Shown here one piece after another: positions 23,966 through 37,708 of a stretch of 64,000 bases of DNA (position 1 is the first letter of the stretch; each line of letters starts with the position of its first letter). The stretch spans positions 124,001-188,000 of the forward strand of contig NW_026516734.1 of assembly GCF_025766255.1 (NCBI RefSeq), given 5' to 3'. The notes beneath the pieces were generated by a model. The model made no database searches, was not told where the DNA came from, and saw only the letters and a program-made list of their open reading frames with translations. The stretch comes from Zychaea mexicana (lineage: Eukaryota; Mucoromycota; Mucoromycetes; Mucorales; Lichtheimiaceae). The position numbers were made by a program, and so were the translations under genes.

Positions 23966-25005
23966 TATTTCCAAGTAAAGTTTGCAGTAAGATAAAAAGT
24001 TACGAAAAGGGTTACGAAGAGGCTGTAGGTCTCCTTGCTTTGCTGGGGCTGCTGATGCTGCTGGGTTTTCTGGTTCATGCTACCATATGCTCGTAACGAA
24101 TTTTTAGGGCCAGCGTCGTTTTCGTGTTTTTGAGTTATTTATGAGTGCATCTATTATAGCGAGAAGCGGTCTGGCGCATTAAATCAAAGCACGGTATTGA
24201 GCATATTAGTATCGGATATAAAGAGGCTACGTGGGTGGAAGAATTGTTGAGCATAATCCTCGCGTGTGCAGAAGAAAATGAGAGAGGGGGTTAGGTCGTT
24301 ACGGTATCCAGATGATAGTAGGTGAGAAATTTAATCTTCTCTTTGGTAAACAGAGCAGAATTTCACACTGGCTTTCTGCAGAATATGTTTCGGATACGAG
24401 GTTAATGTGTTGCACCACAGGCCGAGCCCCTTTCTGCTTAACGTGTGTACCCCACACGACCAGAGTAGTACTGTAGCAGGGAAAAAATAGATAATATACA
24501 TCTTTTCTTTCTGTAATAACCAGGGGATGATACTTCCTTTTAATCGGACAAAAGCTAAAGCTTAATTTTGTTGTCAAAACACTTTGTATATACTGAGACT
24601 GGGGATAAGCACGCACATCTTGAAGTAAAAAACCGCATGCTAAGATGTGCGTGTGTGTGTGTATACGTGTTGGATGGAGGCGTTTGCACTCGGAGGAAGG
24701 AAAATTATGATAGATGGGCGATCTTTCAGCCCAGAAAGAAAAAGGGCTTTCACACACAAAAACAAAAGTGGGTATACGCGTGATCTTGAGAACCAATAGA
24801 GTAAGCTGTTACATTACCATACTGTTTTGACGTTGCTGTTCTAAGGAAAAAAGTGAAGGGATTAACCCCAAACCTTCTTTTTCCTCTCGTGTATAAAGCC
24901 ATCCTGCAAGAAAGATCTTGCGCGCGCCATCTCGAGCTTCCTACTTCTTTTCCCTTCTATCTCACACTCTCCCACTCACATCCCATCAAAGCAACAGAAA
25001 AAAGC
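23966..25005. promoter_or_regulatory. Divergent promoter region TPD3 / TKL1
   Basis: About 1 kb separates the two divergent start codons. A GTATAAA box at about 24892 followed by a C/T-rich tract (24935-24985) fits the TKL1 core promoter. A short GT repeat lies near 24650. No gene is visible. Confidence 0.55.
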
Positions 25006-27999
25006 ATGGTGCACACTGTAGAACAACAAGCCGTCGATACGATCCGTGTCTTGGCTGCGGATATGACGCGTGGTGCCAACTCGGGTCATCCTGGTGCACC
25101 CATGGGTTGTGCTCCTATGGCCAATGTCTTGTATACAAAGCATTTGAACGGTAACCTTATACTACCGCGCACTATTCTGTTGCGAAACGTGTGGATGGAA
25201 GAAAGGATGGGATAGGGCCTTCTTGCTGATATATTACATCATTCAATAACAATAGTGAACCCAAAGAACCCAAAGTTCATCAATCGCGATCGATTCGTGT
25301 TGTCCAATGGCCATGGTTGTGCTCTTCAATACATCCTTTTGCACCTTATGGGATTTGACGTGACTTTGGATGATCTCAAGAACTTCCGTCAGGTCGGTAG
25401 CAAGTAAGTTTTGACGTTTCAAAGTTTCAAAGACCAGTTCATGACAACAATCATGCCAGTCTCCCAACTATAAATTACATATCGGCGTAAGAGAGATGAA
25501 TGCGTGATTGATATTGACCCGCATAATTTGCAACCAGGACGCCTGGCCATCCCGAGGCCACCGATACTCCTGGCTTGGAAGTTACTACTGGTCCACTTGG
25601 TCAAGGTAAGTTAGAAAGCCAATAAAACAAATAAAAACCTAAGACTGAATTGGGTTATATTTGAAAGGTATTTCAAATGCCGTCGGTCTCGCTGCTGCGC
25701 AAGAACACCTTGCTGCCAAGTACAATCGCCCCAACTTTGATATCTTTAGCAACTATACCTACGTAATCCTTGGTGATGGTTGTCTCCAAGAAGGTGTTGC
25801 CCTTGAAGCCATCTCTCTTGCTGGGTAAGGCTTCTCAGTTTCGGAATGAGTCGTTAATAACAAGTCAACACATCATGATGATGATTCTAACCCATCAACA
25901 ACTTGATTCTGCATCTACTGTAGTCACTGGAAGCTGGGCAAGTTGATTTGTTTGTATGACTCCAACAAGATAACCATTGATGGTCAGACAAATATCTCGT
26001 TCACTGAGGATGTACGAAAGCGCTTCGAATCTTGTGGATGGCATACTTCGGCCGTTGCAGATGGTAATAGTGATCAAGAAGGTATCGCAAAGGCCATTGA
26101 AGAAGCCAAAGCTGTCACTGACAAACCCTCGTTGATCGAGATCTCCACCACCATCGGTAATGTGTTGAACATAGTTTATATCAGAATGCACCTTATTTCC
26201 GTTAATCAGTTTGCTGACGGGTTATCGTTTTAGGTTATGGCTCGCTTATTCAAGATACATCCAAGGCCCACGGGTCTCCCTTGTCAGGTATGGTTTTATA
26301 TAAGCTTCTTGTATTTTCCTTTCAATTGCATTTCCATTAACCTTGTACATCGTGACGCTTTTATTTTGTAGCTGATGACATTAAGCAACTCAAGGAAAAG
26401 TTTGGTTTCAATCCAGAAGAGAAATACGCAGTACCCCAATCGGTAACGCCCCCGAGAAATTTATCCTTGTGTGTTATATGTGTGTGTGTGTTTTGATTTT
26501 TTTTTCTCATGATACTGTTCACACGCGTATTATTGTGCTACAAAAACATAGGTTTACGATTTGTATGCTCAACGCACCAAGCACGGTGAAGAGTATGAGG
26601 GTGCCTGGAACACTTTGTTTCAAAAGTACAGTCAAGAATATCCTGCCGAAGCTGCAGAAATCAAGCGACGCTTCGCTGGTGATCTGCCTGAGGGCTGGGA
26701 AAACGCGCTTCCTCGATTCACACCTAGCGATCCTGCGGTGGCATCCCGCAAGGCATCCGAAATCGTACTGAACGCTTTGGCTGCCGCCATCCCTGACTTT
26801 ATGAGTGGATCTGCCGATCTCAGCTCTTCCAACCTGGTCCGCTGGAAGACTGCTTCTCCTTTCCAAAACGTATGTTTACGTTTAAAACGAGTGTAGCAAG
26901 TGGGGAAACGGATGGATCTTGTGAGAACTCGGTTTGTACTGACTTGTACGCTTATTTTTCGGTTACGATAGCCATCCACGGGCCTTGGCGATTATAAGGG
27001 ACAGTATCTGTTCTATGGTGTACGTGAGCACGGTATGTTTGCAGTCATGAACGGTATGGCTTGCTACGGAGGTATTATTCCAATCGGTTCCACCTTCCTC
27101 AACTTTTTGACGTGAGTACATGGGCTTATGGGTGGAAATACATCACCATAGCAATCGCAATAAACATATTACTAACTGCTGTTTGATTCTTTCTAAATAC
27201 CATAGATACGGCTGGGGTGCTGTTCGTCTTTCCGCCCTGACTCACTTGCGGGTTCTCTATGTCATGACCCACGATTCTATCGGCCTTGGCGAAGACGGTC
27301 CTACGCATCAGCCAATTGAGGTAACTTGGCTGTGCAACATATTTTGATATCTTTGGTTTAGCAAAACGCTTTGAATTAACATTCCCCATGTAGACTCTTG
27401 CTCTTACCCGCGCCACTCCTAACTTGCTGACGTTCCGTCCTGCTGACGCGAACGAAGTTGCGGGTACATACAAAGTTGCATTAAGTGCCCGCCATCGACC
27501 CTCTGTTTTGGCACTCTCCCGCCAGGCCTTGCCCAATTTAGAAGGATCCTCCCTGGAAGCTGTTTCCAAAGGCGCATATGTATTGCAAGACCAACCCAAC
27601 GCAAAGGTCATCATCACTGCCACCGGTTCCGAGGTATCTCTTGCTGTTGAAGCAGCCAATGTCTTGAACGGCCAAGGTGTTCCCACGCGTGTTGTGTCGA
27701 TGCCTTGCACAGAGCTGTATGATGAGCAGCCTGCCGAGTACAAGAAGTCTGTCTTTACAACAGGAACACCTGTGGTTTCTGTCGAGGCACTTGGCGTGAT
27801 TGGTTGGGAGCGTTATGCACATGCCTTTGTTGGCATGACTGATGGTCAAGGAAACAATGTGTTTGGCGCTTCTGGCCCGATTCAGGACTTGTACAAGAAG
27901 TTTAACATCACAACGGATGTCGTGGTCAAAAAGGCACAGGATACTGTTGCCCACTTTGCAAAGCTTGGCTATGTTCCTGAACTTGGTGTCACCATTTGA
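25006..27999 (+). CDS. TKL1: Transketolase
   Basis: Eleven exons (25006-25150, 25256-25403, 25538-25605, 25668-25824, 25924-26156, 26234-26287, 26372-26442, 26552-26869, 26972-27111, 27206-27320, 27394-27999) give 684 aa, normal for the family. Transketolase moves two-carbon ketol units between sugar phosphates in the non-oxidative pentose phosphate pathway, with thiamine diphosphate and a divalent metal. Visible marks are [14 protein letters not shown] at the N-terminus, the TPP/metal loop [18 protein letters not shown], and [18 protein letters not shown] in the pyrimidine-binding domain with its catalytic His. The C-terminal domain includes [15 protein letters not shown]. Single-copy status cannot be judged here. 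Its 3' end faces ALG7 at 71 bp. Confidence 0.97.
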
Positions 28000-28070
28000 A
28001 GGGAAAACCCCCAAGCAACACCTTCCCCTCCCAGCTAAAAAACAACTGTGATTGTGATTTTCTTTTCGCT

Positions 28071-29721
28071 TTAATATACATATTGTACGAGTTTATATCT
28101 TATAAAGAACGCAAATAAACTTGACAAGACTTGAATGCCTAATATTGTCCGTGTTGTATTGACTTCTGACATGGGTCCCAAGCGAGCCAGCACAAGGTTA
28201 ATGATTGTCAAATTGTTGCATTCCACTAGCCGACCATCGTCGTCCCACTTGATCACTTTCAGCAGTCCAAGCATATACAATATTTTCAGTATAAGACGAC
28301 CCAACTTTGCTCTGAGACTGTTGCTGGGCTTAATGATCACAGTGGAGCATTGAAGGAGTCTTTTGGTAGAGTCAAAACGGGGCATGCGATGTCTTGGGCA
28401 ATCCACCAGGCGGAAAAGTTGTGGGCACGAGTAGATAAAGTTAAAAATTTGGGGTATGAAGAAGAGAATCAGTGTCTTTGAGAAATGACCAAGGATACCG
28501 ACGACTGCAAAAGTGATTCCTGCAAAATAGCAAAACGTATCTCCAACAAATAGACGGGCCGGGAACCTTAGGGATTATACAGTAAATGATCATGTTGAGT
28601 ATACATGTCTGCCGTATTAATGATTTCCCCATCGTTTTGTCCGTCTTCGATACTTACCAGTTATGTGCTAAGAGAGCAGCAGTGACGCCAGCAAAGGGTA
28701 ACATGAAGTATAGGCTGAACAAATGCGCTTCTAGACTCTCACGATCCGTATTGTTACACATATACAAGAGGTCGTTGATAATGATTGATAGCGCAATAAT
28801 CAACGACTGGCCTGCTTCGATACCGTTGATGCCGGCGAGAATGTTGATGGTATGCGTGCAGAATATAACCAGCATCACCATGTATACATAGTATAATGGA
28901 CCTACGTATACAAAAACCTGCGTAAGATACCCAATAAATTAAAACACATTAGACATACTTCTTCCCCCATACCTAGATCCACCAATTCACCCAATAGCGA
29001 ACGCAGTTGGAGTGGCATTACGACGTGGGTAACACCGAAATTCGTATAGTAAAAGATCAGAAGCGGCACACTTGCTACAGCAGGGAACCAAACCTTGTAG
29101 CGCCACCGAACATCCAAAATATCATCTGCAAATCCGAGCAGAACCATTGACTGGATTGCAAGTATAGCGGATAATATTTGCCCGAGCTAAACATATCACC
29201 ACACAAGGCGTTAATGACGCTAATCCCGCACGCTTTTACACCATAGGACCCAGTAACACCTTGACGTCTTCTCTTACTTTATGGTATGGGAAGGTGCCAA
29301 TCATTGGATTATCTTCGTGAACAAGACGCGCCTCTCCATCGAACCAGTTGATAAAAGGGAATGGTATAAAGCAGAACATGGCAATCAGATAGATAACGGC
29401 AGTCGGAAACCCCATTGCTTCTGGCCTGTCTTGTATGAGTAACACTGGATTCGCAGTTTCTCTCTTTCGTATGACTATTACTAGCATTATTTTTCTTCAT
29501 TTGCAAACTTACAGCAGAGGACGATCTCGTTTTAATACATCAACGCCGGAAACACGGGCCTCCACAAATGTCATTGCTAGCCGAGGTAACGTTTTCCATG
29601 TCACAACACTAGCGAGAATGGCAAAAGCGATCGAAACGTAAACAGTGTCAGGCAGCGGGACATTGACTGTTACGCCAATAATGGTGGCAATCAGTGAGGC
29701 AGCCCATATTGATTTGCCCAT
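28071..29721 (-). CDS. ALG7: UDP-GlcNAc:dolichyl-phosphate GlcNAc-1-phosphate transferase
   Basis: Five exons (29721-29513, 29425-29278, 29186-28959, 28917-28658, 28566-28071) give 446 aa. Alg7/DPAGT1 is the polytopic ER enzyme that starts N-glycan assembly and is the target of tunicamycin. The sequence shows PEAMGFPTAVIYL, the Asp-rich catalytic LLGFADDILDVRWR, INILAGINGIEAGQ, and RLFVGDTFCYFAGI, all hallmarks of the family, with about ten hydrophobic segments. Exon 3 is ended at 28959 (donor GTATGT) because that keeps phase with exon 4. An earlier GTATGG donor breaks the frame. The C-terminal RFD-type region ends KLVQYVY. Confidence 0.95.
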
Positions 29722-29958
29722 GCTCCTCGGTCAAGATGTTTAGGAAGAGTGGGAGTGCACGTTGCTGTTTGAGTAAAATAAAAATGTTGTCCTAGTGTAA
29801 AGATGTTAATTATGCGCTCATTCATTTCTCCGCAGTTGTTGAAAAGTTGTCAAACGTTGCCACGTAGCTGCCACATGAAAGTAGAAGCAACAGACAAAAC
29901 ACACACGCCAGATAATATATACAAACACCCATTAGGATGATCTTTATTTTGTCAAGTG

Positions 29959-30915
29959 CTAATCGTATGATGGTCTAAACAGCGAAAACGCAGTAAGTTA
30001 GAGCGAGTTTTGTCACTGATATCATCATATCGAAATACGTACCCAAAAATTTGATCCACGCTTATTGTAGTTGGAATTGACAGAAAGCTGCCCTTGGCAT
30101 TACTGACATATTGAAGGCTGTTGGGATCTCTTGCTAATGCTGAACGACGGGCTGAACCGCTTTCCTTTTCATCTCCTGCGTCGTCTTTGATGATCCGCCT
30201 GCTTTTGGATGCTTGCTTCTTCAGCAAGCGATTGATTGTATCTTCTTTATCTTTCTCTGCGCGTTGTATACTTTGATTCTTACGTCGCCGTGCAACTTCG
30301 GATCGTTTGAGCGTTTGCTCTTCTTCCGTAAGATGCTTCTTTTTCCCACTCTCTATATATAAATTTGCATTTGCTCAGTTCAATACTATACCTATCTTTG
30401 GCTCTCTCTCTCCCTCTCACTTACCCATAGGCAATTCGAGAAAATATTCTGGTGTATTATTCTCTAATTTTGCGCGTTGTCGTTTTGTCAGTGGTCGGTT
30501 AGAAACAACTTCATAGTCGTCTTCGTCCTCATCGTCATCGCTATCAGGCTCTTCGTAGACTAGATTTTCAACGCGGAATCCATAGAACAGAGAATTGTTA
30601 GCGCATTCGCGTGTGTAGGTACCCCGGAGACATTGATTACTACGTACTGGCTTTTTTCCGCTTTTGATTCTTTCTTGTTGAACGAGTGTCATCGACTAGA
30701 TCTTCTTCATCGTCCTCGTCTTCCTCTTCTTCTCCTACTTCGTCGTCTTCTGAAAGATCGTTCTCATCGCCCTCCTCATCGATTTCTTCGTCTTCCAAGT
30801 CATCGACGTCAGGATTGTCAACCTCGTCGTCCATTTCGTTCTCCAGCTCGTCTTCGCTCAGAAGTTCATCATTTGAATCGATTGAAGGCGTAGGTGATAT
30901 TTTTCGCGATTTCAT
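29959..30915 (-). CDS. IES2: INO80 complex subunit Ies2 (PAPA-1 domain)
   Basis: Four exons (30915-30648, 30559-30425, 30352-30043, 29974-29959) give 242 aa. The first half is extremely acidic (long Asp/Glu runs). Then comes the PAPA-1-like region: NRPLTKRQRAKLENN, then TEEEQTLKRSEVARRRKNQ, then EDTINRLLKKQASKSRR. These blocks define Ies2/INO80B, a subunit of the INO80 chromatin remodeller that helps control its ATPase. The C-terminal zinc-finger HIT domain of animal INO80B is absent, as in yeast. The last exon encodes only a few residues (PSYD). The gene lies 116 bp downstream of ARP4 on the same strand, another INO80 subunit. Confidence 0.85.
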
Positions 30916-31031
30916 TTTGTGTTATGTATATTTAAAGCAAAAGAAAGAAGAAACAGTGCTGAGGAGAGAAAAGGCCGTTCTTTCAATTTTTTTTTTTTTG
31001 GTAAGAAAGCAAAGCAGTTGATTGTATAATT

Positions 31032-33243
31032 TTATTGACACTTTGATTCAACAATAGAAGCTCCCGATTCCTCGTATTCTTGTCTGTATCCATGGCAAAC
31101 AATTGACAATTAGTTAGTTTCTCGTATTTCTACATGTATTCCAATAACAGCAAATAAAGAAGGAGAGATGCACAAAACATACTTTGAAATCCAGAGTTGA
31201 TGGAAGGTGCCCAGGGATGCCAGGATGGATCCACCTAACCAGCTGCTGCATCGGCGTTCTGTTTGGTTACCAGCAGCATGTATCTTTACCTTGCTCTGTT
31301 AAAAAATCATAATTGCCGTTTAGTTTTCTATTCGTGGCTCACTTTCTTCTTTTTCTGCCTTTCTCCTCTTCTACTAAAAACACGTCTGACTTACTCCTGG
31401 AGCCAGCATGGGAAGCTCGTAGTTTAATCGCTCGTTGAATCCAGGGAAGAGTGTGCTGCCACCGGTGACAACGACATTGTTGAACAGCAATGGTCGAAGA
31501 TCAATATCGCAGCTACCAATACTGCTATTTACAAGCTGATGCATGCCCATACAAGAATCGATCTGTTGTTGAGTAAGTCCGGATGATGTCTACAAGAAAA
31601 GACATGAAAGGGTTGGAGCAAGAATCGGTAAATATATACGAAAATTATGCATAAACTTATACGTTTGGACGGACCTGACGCAAGAATTGATGTGGTTGGA
31701 AAAGGGATTCAGGGATTTTGTATCGTTCGACACCAAACAAGTTGTTGTATCCATCTGGAAATTCGAAAGGTTTCTGCGGCCGTGAGCCCATAATGCTAGA
31801 TCCAGACAATTCAGTTAAGTCACTTTATACGTGTACACGCCGCCTTAAGCTACTACCACCGCACGCCTATCACCATCATGATCATTGATATATACCCTTC
31901 ATCAAAAGTCACCTCGGATACTTGGCACACGGACTCTTTGAATTCATGTGCTACTCTCTAAATAATCAAATATTATCAGTATCAGGTTGGGCAGTCAACA
32001 ATTGGACTATAATTCTCGAGGTAAAAGCAGACACATACAGATACTTGGTGATCGTTGTAACTATCTGTTGTGTTGGGTCGATTTTTCTTTTGCACCTGCG
32101 GTTGTGCTCCAGCGTCGACAGGCTTTTTGCCCGTAATCATGTATTGAGGTGTCACATCCTGATTAATATCGTTTCTGAGCATATCAAGACACTGTTGTGA
32201 TAAAACGTCTCCTGCAAGCGGCTGTCGCAAAATGCCTACGTACATCTTGATCAGTACAATATCCCTTCTCTATAAGACATATGCCCTCTGATCTTGCCAT
32301 TACCCTTCTTTAACACATATCCATCGTATACTGGCACAGCACTAGCAATGCCACCGCCAACATCCAGCACAAGTGCCGTTGCTCTTCCAACAGAAAATCT
32401 ATACGGTATAGGTAACAATATGACATGAATGAGTATACCATCGTCTGATATTTTCTTATGCACCTTTTCAAGGTATGGATCTACTACCACTTACGCTGTC
32501 ATGACTGCATCCTTTGCGAGATAAAAGGCAGGGAAAGAAAACTTTTCAAACGCCAGCTCTACAAACTTTTCGCGATTCTCTGTAGTATTCCAAGCCGGTT
32601 CTGTACATAACAAGGGATGTTCGGTGGGATCGATGCGTAACATGTCGCGGAAAGATGCATTCCAAATCTGTTCCAGAGCATCCCAATCGTTGACTAGTAA
32701 TAAGAACCATCGTTAGCGATTTTCGTTTTGTTCGTTTATCAGTTACAGTACAGTGCATACACGTGCAGGCTCTTAAAAAGACATGTACTCGTATTGATGT
32801 GCACCAAGTTGAAAACAATTCTTTCAAACAAGAAATCTTACCAAGACCATCATTCAAAGGGTGTCGAACCTCCATATTTTCGCGCCAAGTGTTAACTTTG
32901 CTGTCACCAATGTAGTATTTCTTTTTCACTCTTTTGTCACTCTTTTCATCGGATGCATCTGCCATTTGTACGTCGCCATCCGCGTTCGATTTCTGTTCTG
33001 GATCTGTATCGGGCTCTTCTAGATAGCCAAACGATGTAGGAAATATGGCTCTTGGTGTGTCCTCGCCAGCATAACCAGCACGCGTCGTAGTAGTGCCAAT
33101 ATCAAACACCAAAGCATTGACTTCGTCTATACATTGCAGTGAGCATAATCGTAAAAAGAATCGCAACTTTAGTTCAAGTGGTAGAATTATAAATCGATTA
33201 TAGTATTTTCTTCTTTCACTGTACCTCCACCGTATGTAACCAT
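31032..33243 (-). CDS. ARP4: Actin-related protein 4 (INO80/SWR1/NuA4 subunit)
   Basis: Ten exons (33243-33225, 33126-32842, 32693-32495, 32398-32304, 32235-32045, 31957-31896, 31795-31675, 31589-31395, 31295-31183, 31083-31032) give 443 aa. Splicing joins MVTYGG to [19 protein letters not shown], the Arp4/BAF53 start, with [14 protein letters not shown] following. Later come ALVLDVGGG (nucleotide-binding phosphate 2 region), [29 protein letters not shown] and the actin-type end [19 protein letters not shown]. An acidic insert with [20 protein letters not shown] lies near residue 65, as expected for Arp4. It acts in the nucleus in INO80, SWR1 and NuA4. Confidence 0.94.
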
Positions 33244-33790
33244 TGTTCCGCAAAAGAAGGAAAGACGTTGAAAACAGAAGAATCAAGTCGACTGTTTAAT
33301 TCAGCGGAGAGCTTTCGATTTGATGGAACAGTCAAGCTCAGTTCCTCACAAATGGGATCTGTCAGTTGACACTATGCAAATGTGAGCCCTTTTTATTGAA
33401 ACATGAAACTTGCTATCTATATACAGTTGTATTATGATGGGAGGGTAAAGATTCTTTGTAGGTAAGATGGTGCGCAAAAGGTGTTTTGTATATGTATTTG
33501 CATCGAACAAACAAAAATATCGAGAATGTGTGTATTGTGTATTGTGTGTATGAACATGCCTGTTCTCTACGAATAAGATACTACAACACTACAAACTCTT
33601 TGAAGCTTATGCTTCACGTAATATTTCGGCAACTCTAGAGTCATAAGTACTGCATACATTCACCAATAATGGAATGTCGCTTATTTCCACCCTGATTGTT
33701 ATTCGCGCCAAAAGAAAAGGAAACTCGTTAGTCTGCAAAGTTTTCTTTCACTTCCACCGTTGAATATCAAGTGAATAGCCAATTTCCCTC
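33244..33790. other. Intergenic: ARP4 promoter and FNIP 3' flank
   Basis: Both neighbours are on the minus strand, so this holds the ARP4 promoter (near 33250-33400) and the 3' UTR of the FNIP/Lst4 gene. No frame of interest is visible. Confidence 0.55.
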
Positions 33791-36700
33791 TTACTTTATA
33801 TCCTCAGCGATATCTTTCAGGTCCTCCAACGGTTCTGTACCCGTCGAGCTCAGCCATTCAAAAAGACGTTCTTGCAACAGCAAACTTTGAAAATAGATCA
33901 GCTGTAGACCGTCTTCGATAGAATCGACGATCTATATTGTATTTTTTTTTAAAACAATTGTCAATTCTTGACCGCCGCCTTCACCGTGATTATTGATACA
34001 GATCTAGTGAACAAACATACCTCATCAGGGGATGCTCCAGACGTATGCATTTGTTTAACATTGGAAAGGAGCTGGCGAACGATATTAGAGCAGTTTACGT
34101 CCTTCCAATTGGCATTGTTTTCTCCGTTGCTAAGTGATAATATAATTAGCACTCTCGAAAGCCATGTACTATAGTAAGCACTCGTTGAGCATATAATATA
34201 CTTTAAATAAGCTTACTTCATATCGCTAGAGTCAACATGGGATATACGCTGGCGTAATATGCGACAACGACTAGTGAAATAAGATTATACAAGGAAATGA
34301 GAACCCCATAAATATTCTGCCCAGGAAAGCGTGTGTATATGTACCTTTTTTCGGCATCAATCACTAAGCAGGTTGCTTCAGTGACTTCATCTGTCAATGC
34401 GAATTGGGGCAACGTATGCTTCATATCTGCTTCTAAGCGATCAATAAACGAGCTGTTGGATACACCGAGCAGGACAAAATCTGACTTGTACGTGTCACAG
34501 TAGGTACCCATAAGGGACCGTCCATATGATTTGGCAAACAGATGATGTATTGGGTCTGTCGGTAAGCCATCTTCTCTGGTCTGGGTGATATCAGGTGTCA
34601 TGCGGTATATAGTTGATCTTGATTCGTATTCGTGTTGCTATTTAATTTCCTAATATCTACCATGTATCACCCAGGAACAAAAAAACAGAGCTGATGATGA
34701 TCTACTTACTTTGGCATCATGACAGGGTATGTTCCATTAGCAGATATCACCTCGTCTAATGATTGTTGTCTTTGTGGTGTCTGCTGTGGTTGAGACTGCT
34801 CTCCATATCCATTCCGCTGTTCATCAGTCAGTGACACTAAGCTTCTTGATGGAAGATGATCTGTTGACGATGACGTGGAGGACTTGGGTTGATCGAAACT
34901 ACCGCTAGATGACCAACGATTGGTTCCTGTCGACGCATTTACTGCTGAACTGTATGATGCTGAGCTTATATGATCATTGAGCGAATCAGGGGATGCTGTA
35001 GGATGATGGTAATTGAGTGATTCGTTTGATGATGAAGATATGTGTGCAGAAGATGCTGCTGCTGCTTTGGGTATGGCGATCGATTCAACGTCGGTGGCAG
35101 TACCAATGAGTTGTTTGACAATCTTATCTTCCAGTTTGGATACGTCAGTGACATCTTTTTCTCGTTCAAAACTGAATATGCTCTCTGAGTCAGGACTTAT
35201 CATGGATTCTATATTCTCGTAAACCTCGTTGCATCGAATCAAATATGTCAAAATATACAAGATTCGTCGAACAAGTCCACTCTTTTGACCGACAACAACA
35301 GTTCGTGCAATCCGCCCAGGCGATGCGACAAAGCCGTACAAGTCACTATCCAAGACAGAGTTCCGTATATGTACACAAGCATTAGAAGAGCCAAATTGCT
35401 ACACTGGATTCATATCATTGTTTCTCTTTTCATACCTCAATTGCGCCCACAACGGATCATAGTTGCCGTGGCGACAATTTATATTCTATAGAATCATTCT
35501 TTTAAGTATGTTGCCCACGAAAGCGATATAAAGGCATTTCGAGATGTTTCGTGCACTACCTTGACTTCATCAGGAGGAGCGACTGTCTGCACCCACGATA
35601 GGTGGTACATCAGCACGGCCGTTACCAAAGTTGAAATGAAGTGGTGGTTGCTGTCCGTATCATATTGATCGATCAAATATATTAACTCTTTGACAAGCGA
35701 TGCCGCATAATCAGATTTCCGTTGAGGAAAAGTCGACATGTTGAGCCAAAGCGGTTCCTGGATTAATTTTTATCATAAAGTTATCACATCAATAAAGCAG
35801 ATCGACTTATTGCATTGCAGATTAACATATACAGTATGTGTTAACATGTTCTACCGAGTTACCTGTATCCGTGGAACACCATAAAGATCATGGAACGCGC
35901 GTTTAAATTGCATAACTGCGTCGATCATTGTTTTGTCATGTTGAAAAATACCGGACTCTAGATACGACAAGTGTCCTCTGGATCTTCGATTCTAGTATTT
36001 CCGACATTTTTAATTACTTCAGTTTAAGGACAGTAGCGCTCCAACTATGACATGAAGCCCATTTTCTATTTACCTGTTGTAACGGATGATGGTTTGAAAA
36101 GTTGGTCGTACGGAAATGATCGCATAGCAGCTCGAAAGCCTCAGCTTGTAACCGATGCAAATGGTTTTCAATTAATGAGAAATGGGAAAATACGAAATCA
36201 AATAAAGCCTTGTTCTTGTCATCCAGCGTGATAACAACAGCAATCGCATATTTGATGGTTCGTACGCTATGTTGCGAAGGCGGCTTTTTTTTTTTTGGGA
36301 AGGGGAGGATTATGAAGAAGGATGGGTACCTTTGTCGTCAGTGGCTGACAACAGAAACTACATGTAATACAACTCCCAGAAAACTTCCTTCCACAAATTT
36401 GCTTACAGGAATACTGCCATTGTTGCTATCCGACGGGCTGTGTATTCCACCACCGGGCATCGGCATCGGCCGAAATACACCGTCTTCCATACTAGTTTGA
36501 CTAAACCGACGAGACCGTTTCGAGTTGAATGAGGCATTGGAACTAGATCGTAATCCCAGTACCGGTGGATACACAGAGTAACCCGAGTAATGACTCCTGT
36601 CGTCATCGCTTGACAGCTCAGATGCATTGTCATCCAACGATATAGATCGCACAGACAAGGTTGATGTGGATCGTTTGGCACCATGTTTTAGACCAGCGAC

Positions 36701-37708
36701 GCTACCAGTAGCAGTGGCCGTATTCGCACTGCCACCACCACAGCCTGCAATGGATGATGTCGTTGACCAGTCGCTGTTTAGAGATGAAAATGAAGTGCGT
36801 CGGGTCACGTCCGCATCCTGTGGATTGATCGTAAATAGCTTGGATAGAACAATTTGCGGTTCCTTGTCACGTTTGTAGTGGACTTTGGTGTTCATGCCTT
36901 TGTATGCAAGTGGTGCAGTGCCAAAGATCATGTCGCCAATAAGATCCAGCCGCCGACTAGCCTGGAGAGGATACATACAAGGGATATGGAAGGAGGAGCA
37001 CATATAGATGTCAAGTAATCAAATGTAACTTTGGGTTAGAGATGGATGATATAATATCATACATGTACGTAAGGATCTGGCAAAACAAAACATCCCCTCC
37101 CCATCCTCATATCTCCCTCCTCCCTCCGATCCTCCCGAACAATCTTTCTTTTTTTTTTTGCTTGCTTGCGTGCCTGGCGATGATGGCGCTGTGGCGAAGA
37201 AGGAGATCCACGATTATCGTACGTCGCAAAAGAAGGCTGTGTCCGCATACTAGACGGCCTTGCATAATCGCTTCTTCGGTCTGTCAATGATCCAAGCAGT
37301 GAAGAATTTCCCCTGCTGGACGCTGCTTTCGACAGGAATACGTCGCTGCCGTTCCAAGAACGAGCCATACCTCCCCGTGTAGTCGTCGCCCCGCGTTTTG
37401 AGTTGGCTGGAATCACAGGCGATACCGATATGCCATGATTAGAATCGTATAGAATGGTTTTATTCGAATCGCCGGCATCTTGACAGAATAGCACTCTGAC
37501 TTGACTTTCACCCAAAGGAATCGGGCACCAGCTGTTCATTAAAATAAAGTAAAAAAGGAGGAAGAGCACGATTAGCCTTCTTGGCAGTATGAAACAACCA
37601 GCACCATGAAAGGGCCGCTAATTACGCCTCAGGTTCAAGTAGTAACCGCGTGTAATTGTCGTCCGAATCTTTTGACACCGAAACCGTACGGAAGAGTCGA
37701 TGCAGCAT
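33791..37708 (-). CDS. LST4: Folliculin-interacting protein (FNIP/Lst4) homologue
   Basis: Twelve exons give about 968 aa: 37708-37626, 37531-37063, 36961-36407, 36283-36074, 35991-35863, 35757-35560, 35485-35436, 35345-34710, 34617-34345, 34270-34217, 34129-34021, 33931-33791. FNIP proteins pair with folliculin/Lst7 to act on Rag GTPases at the vacuole and control TORC1. The longin part shows [20 protein letters not shown]. The DENN part shows [44 protein letters not shown] and [18 protein letters not shown], then a long Ser-rich loop before [20 protein letters not shown]. The 3' end of exon 2 is uncertain (37063 or 37069, or a donor further upstream) because the region there is low-complexity. 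All other junctions keep frame. Confidence 0.85.
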
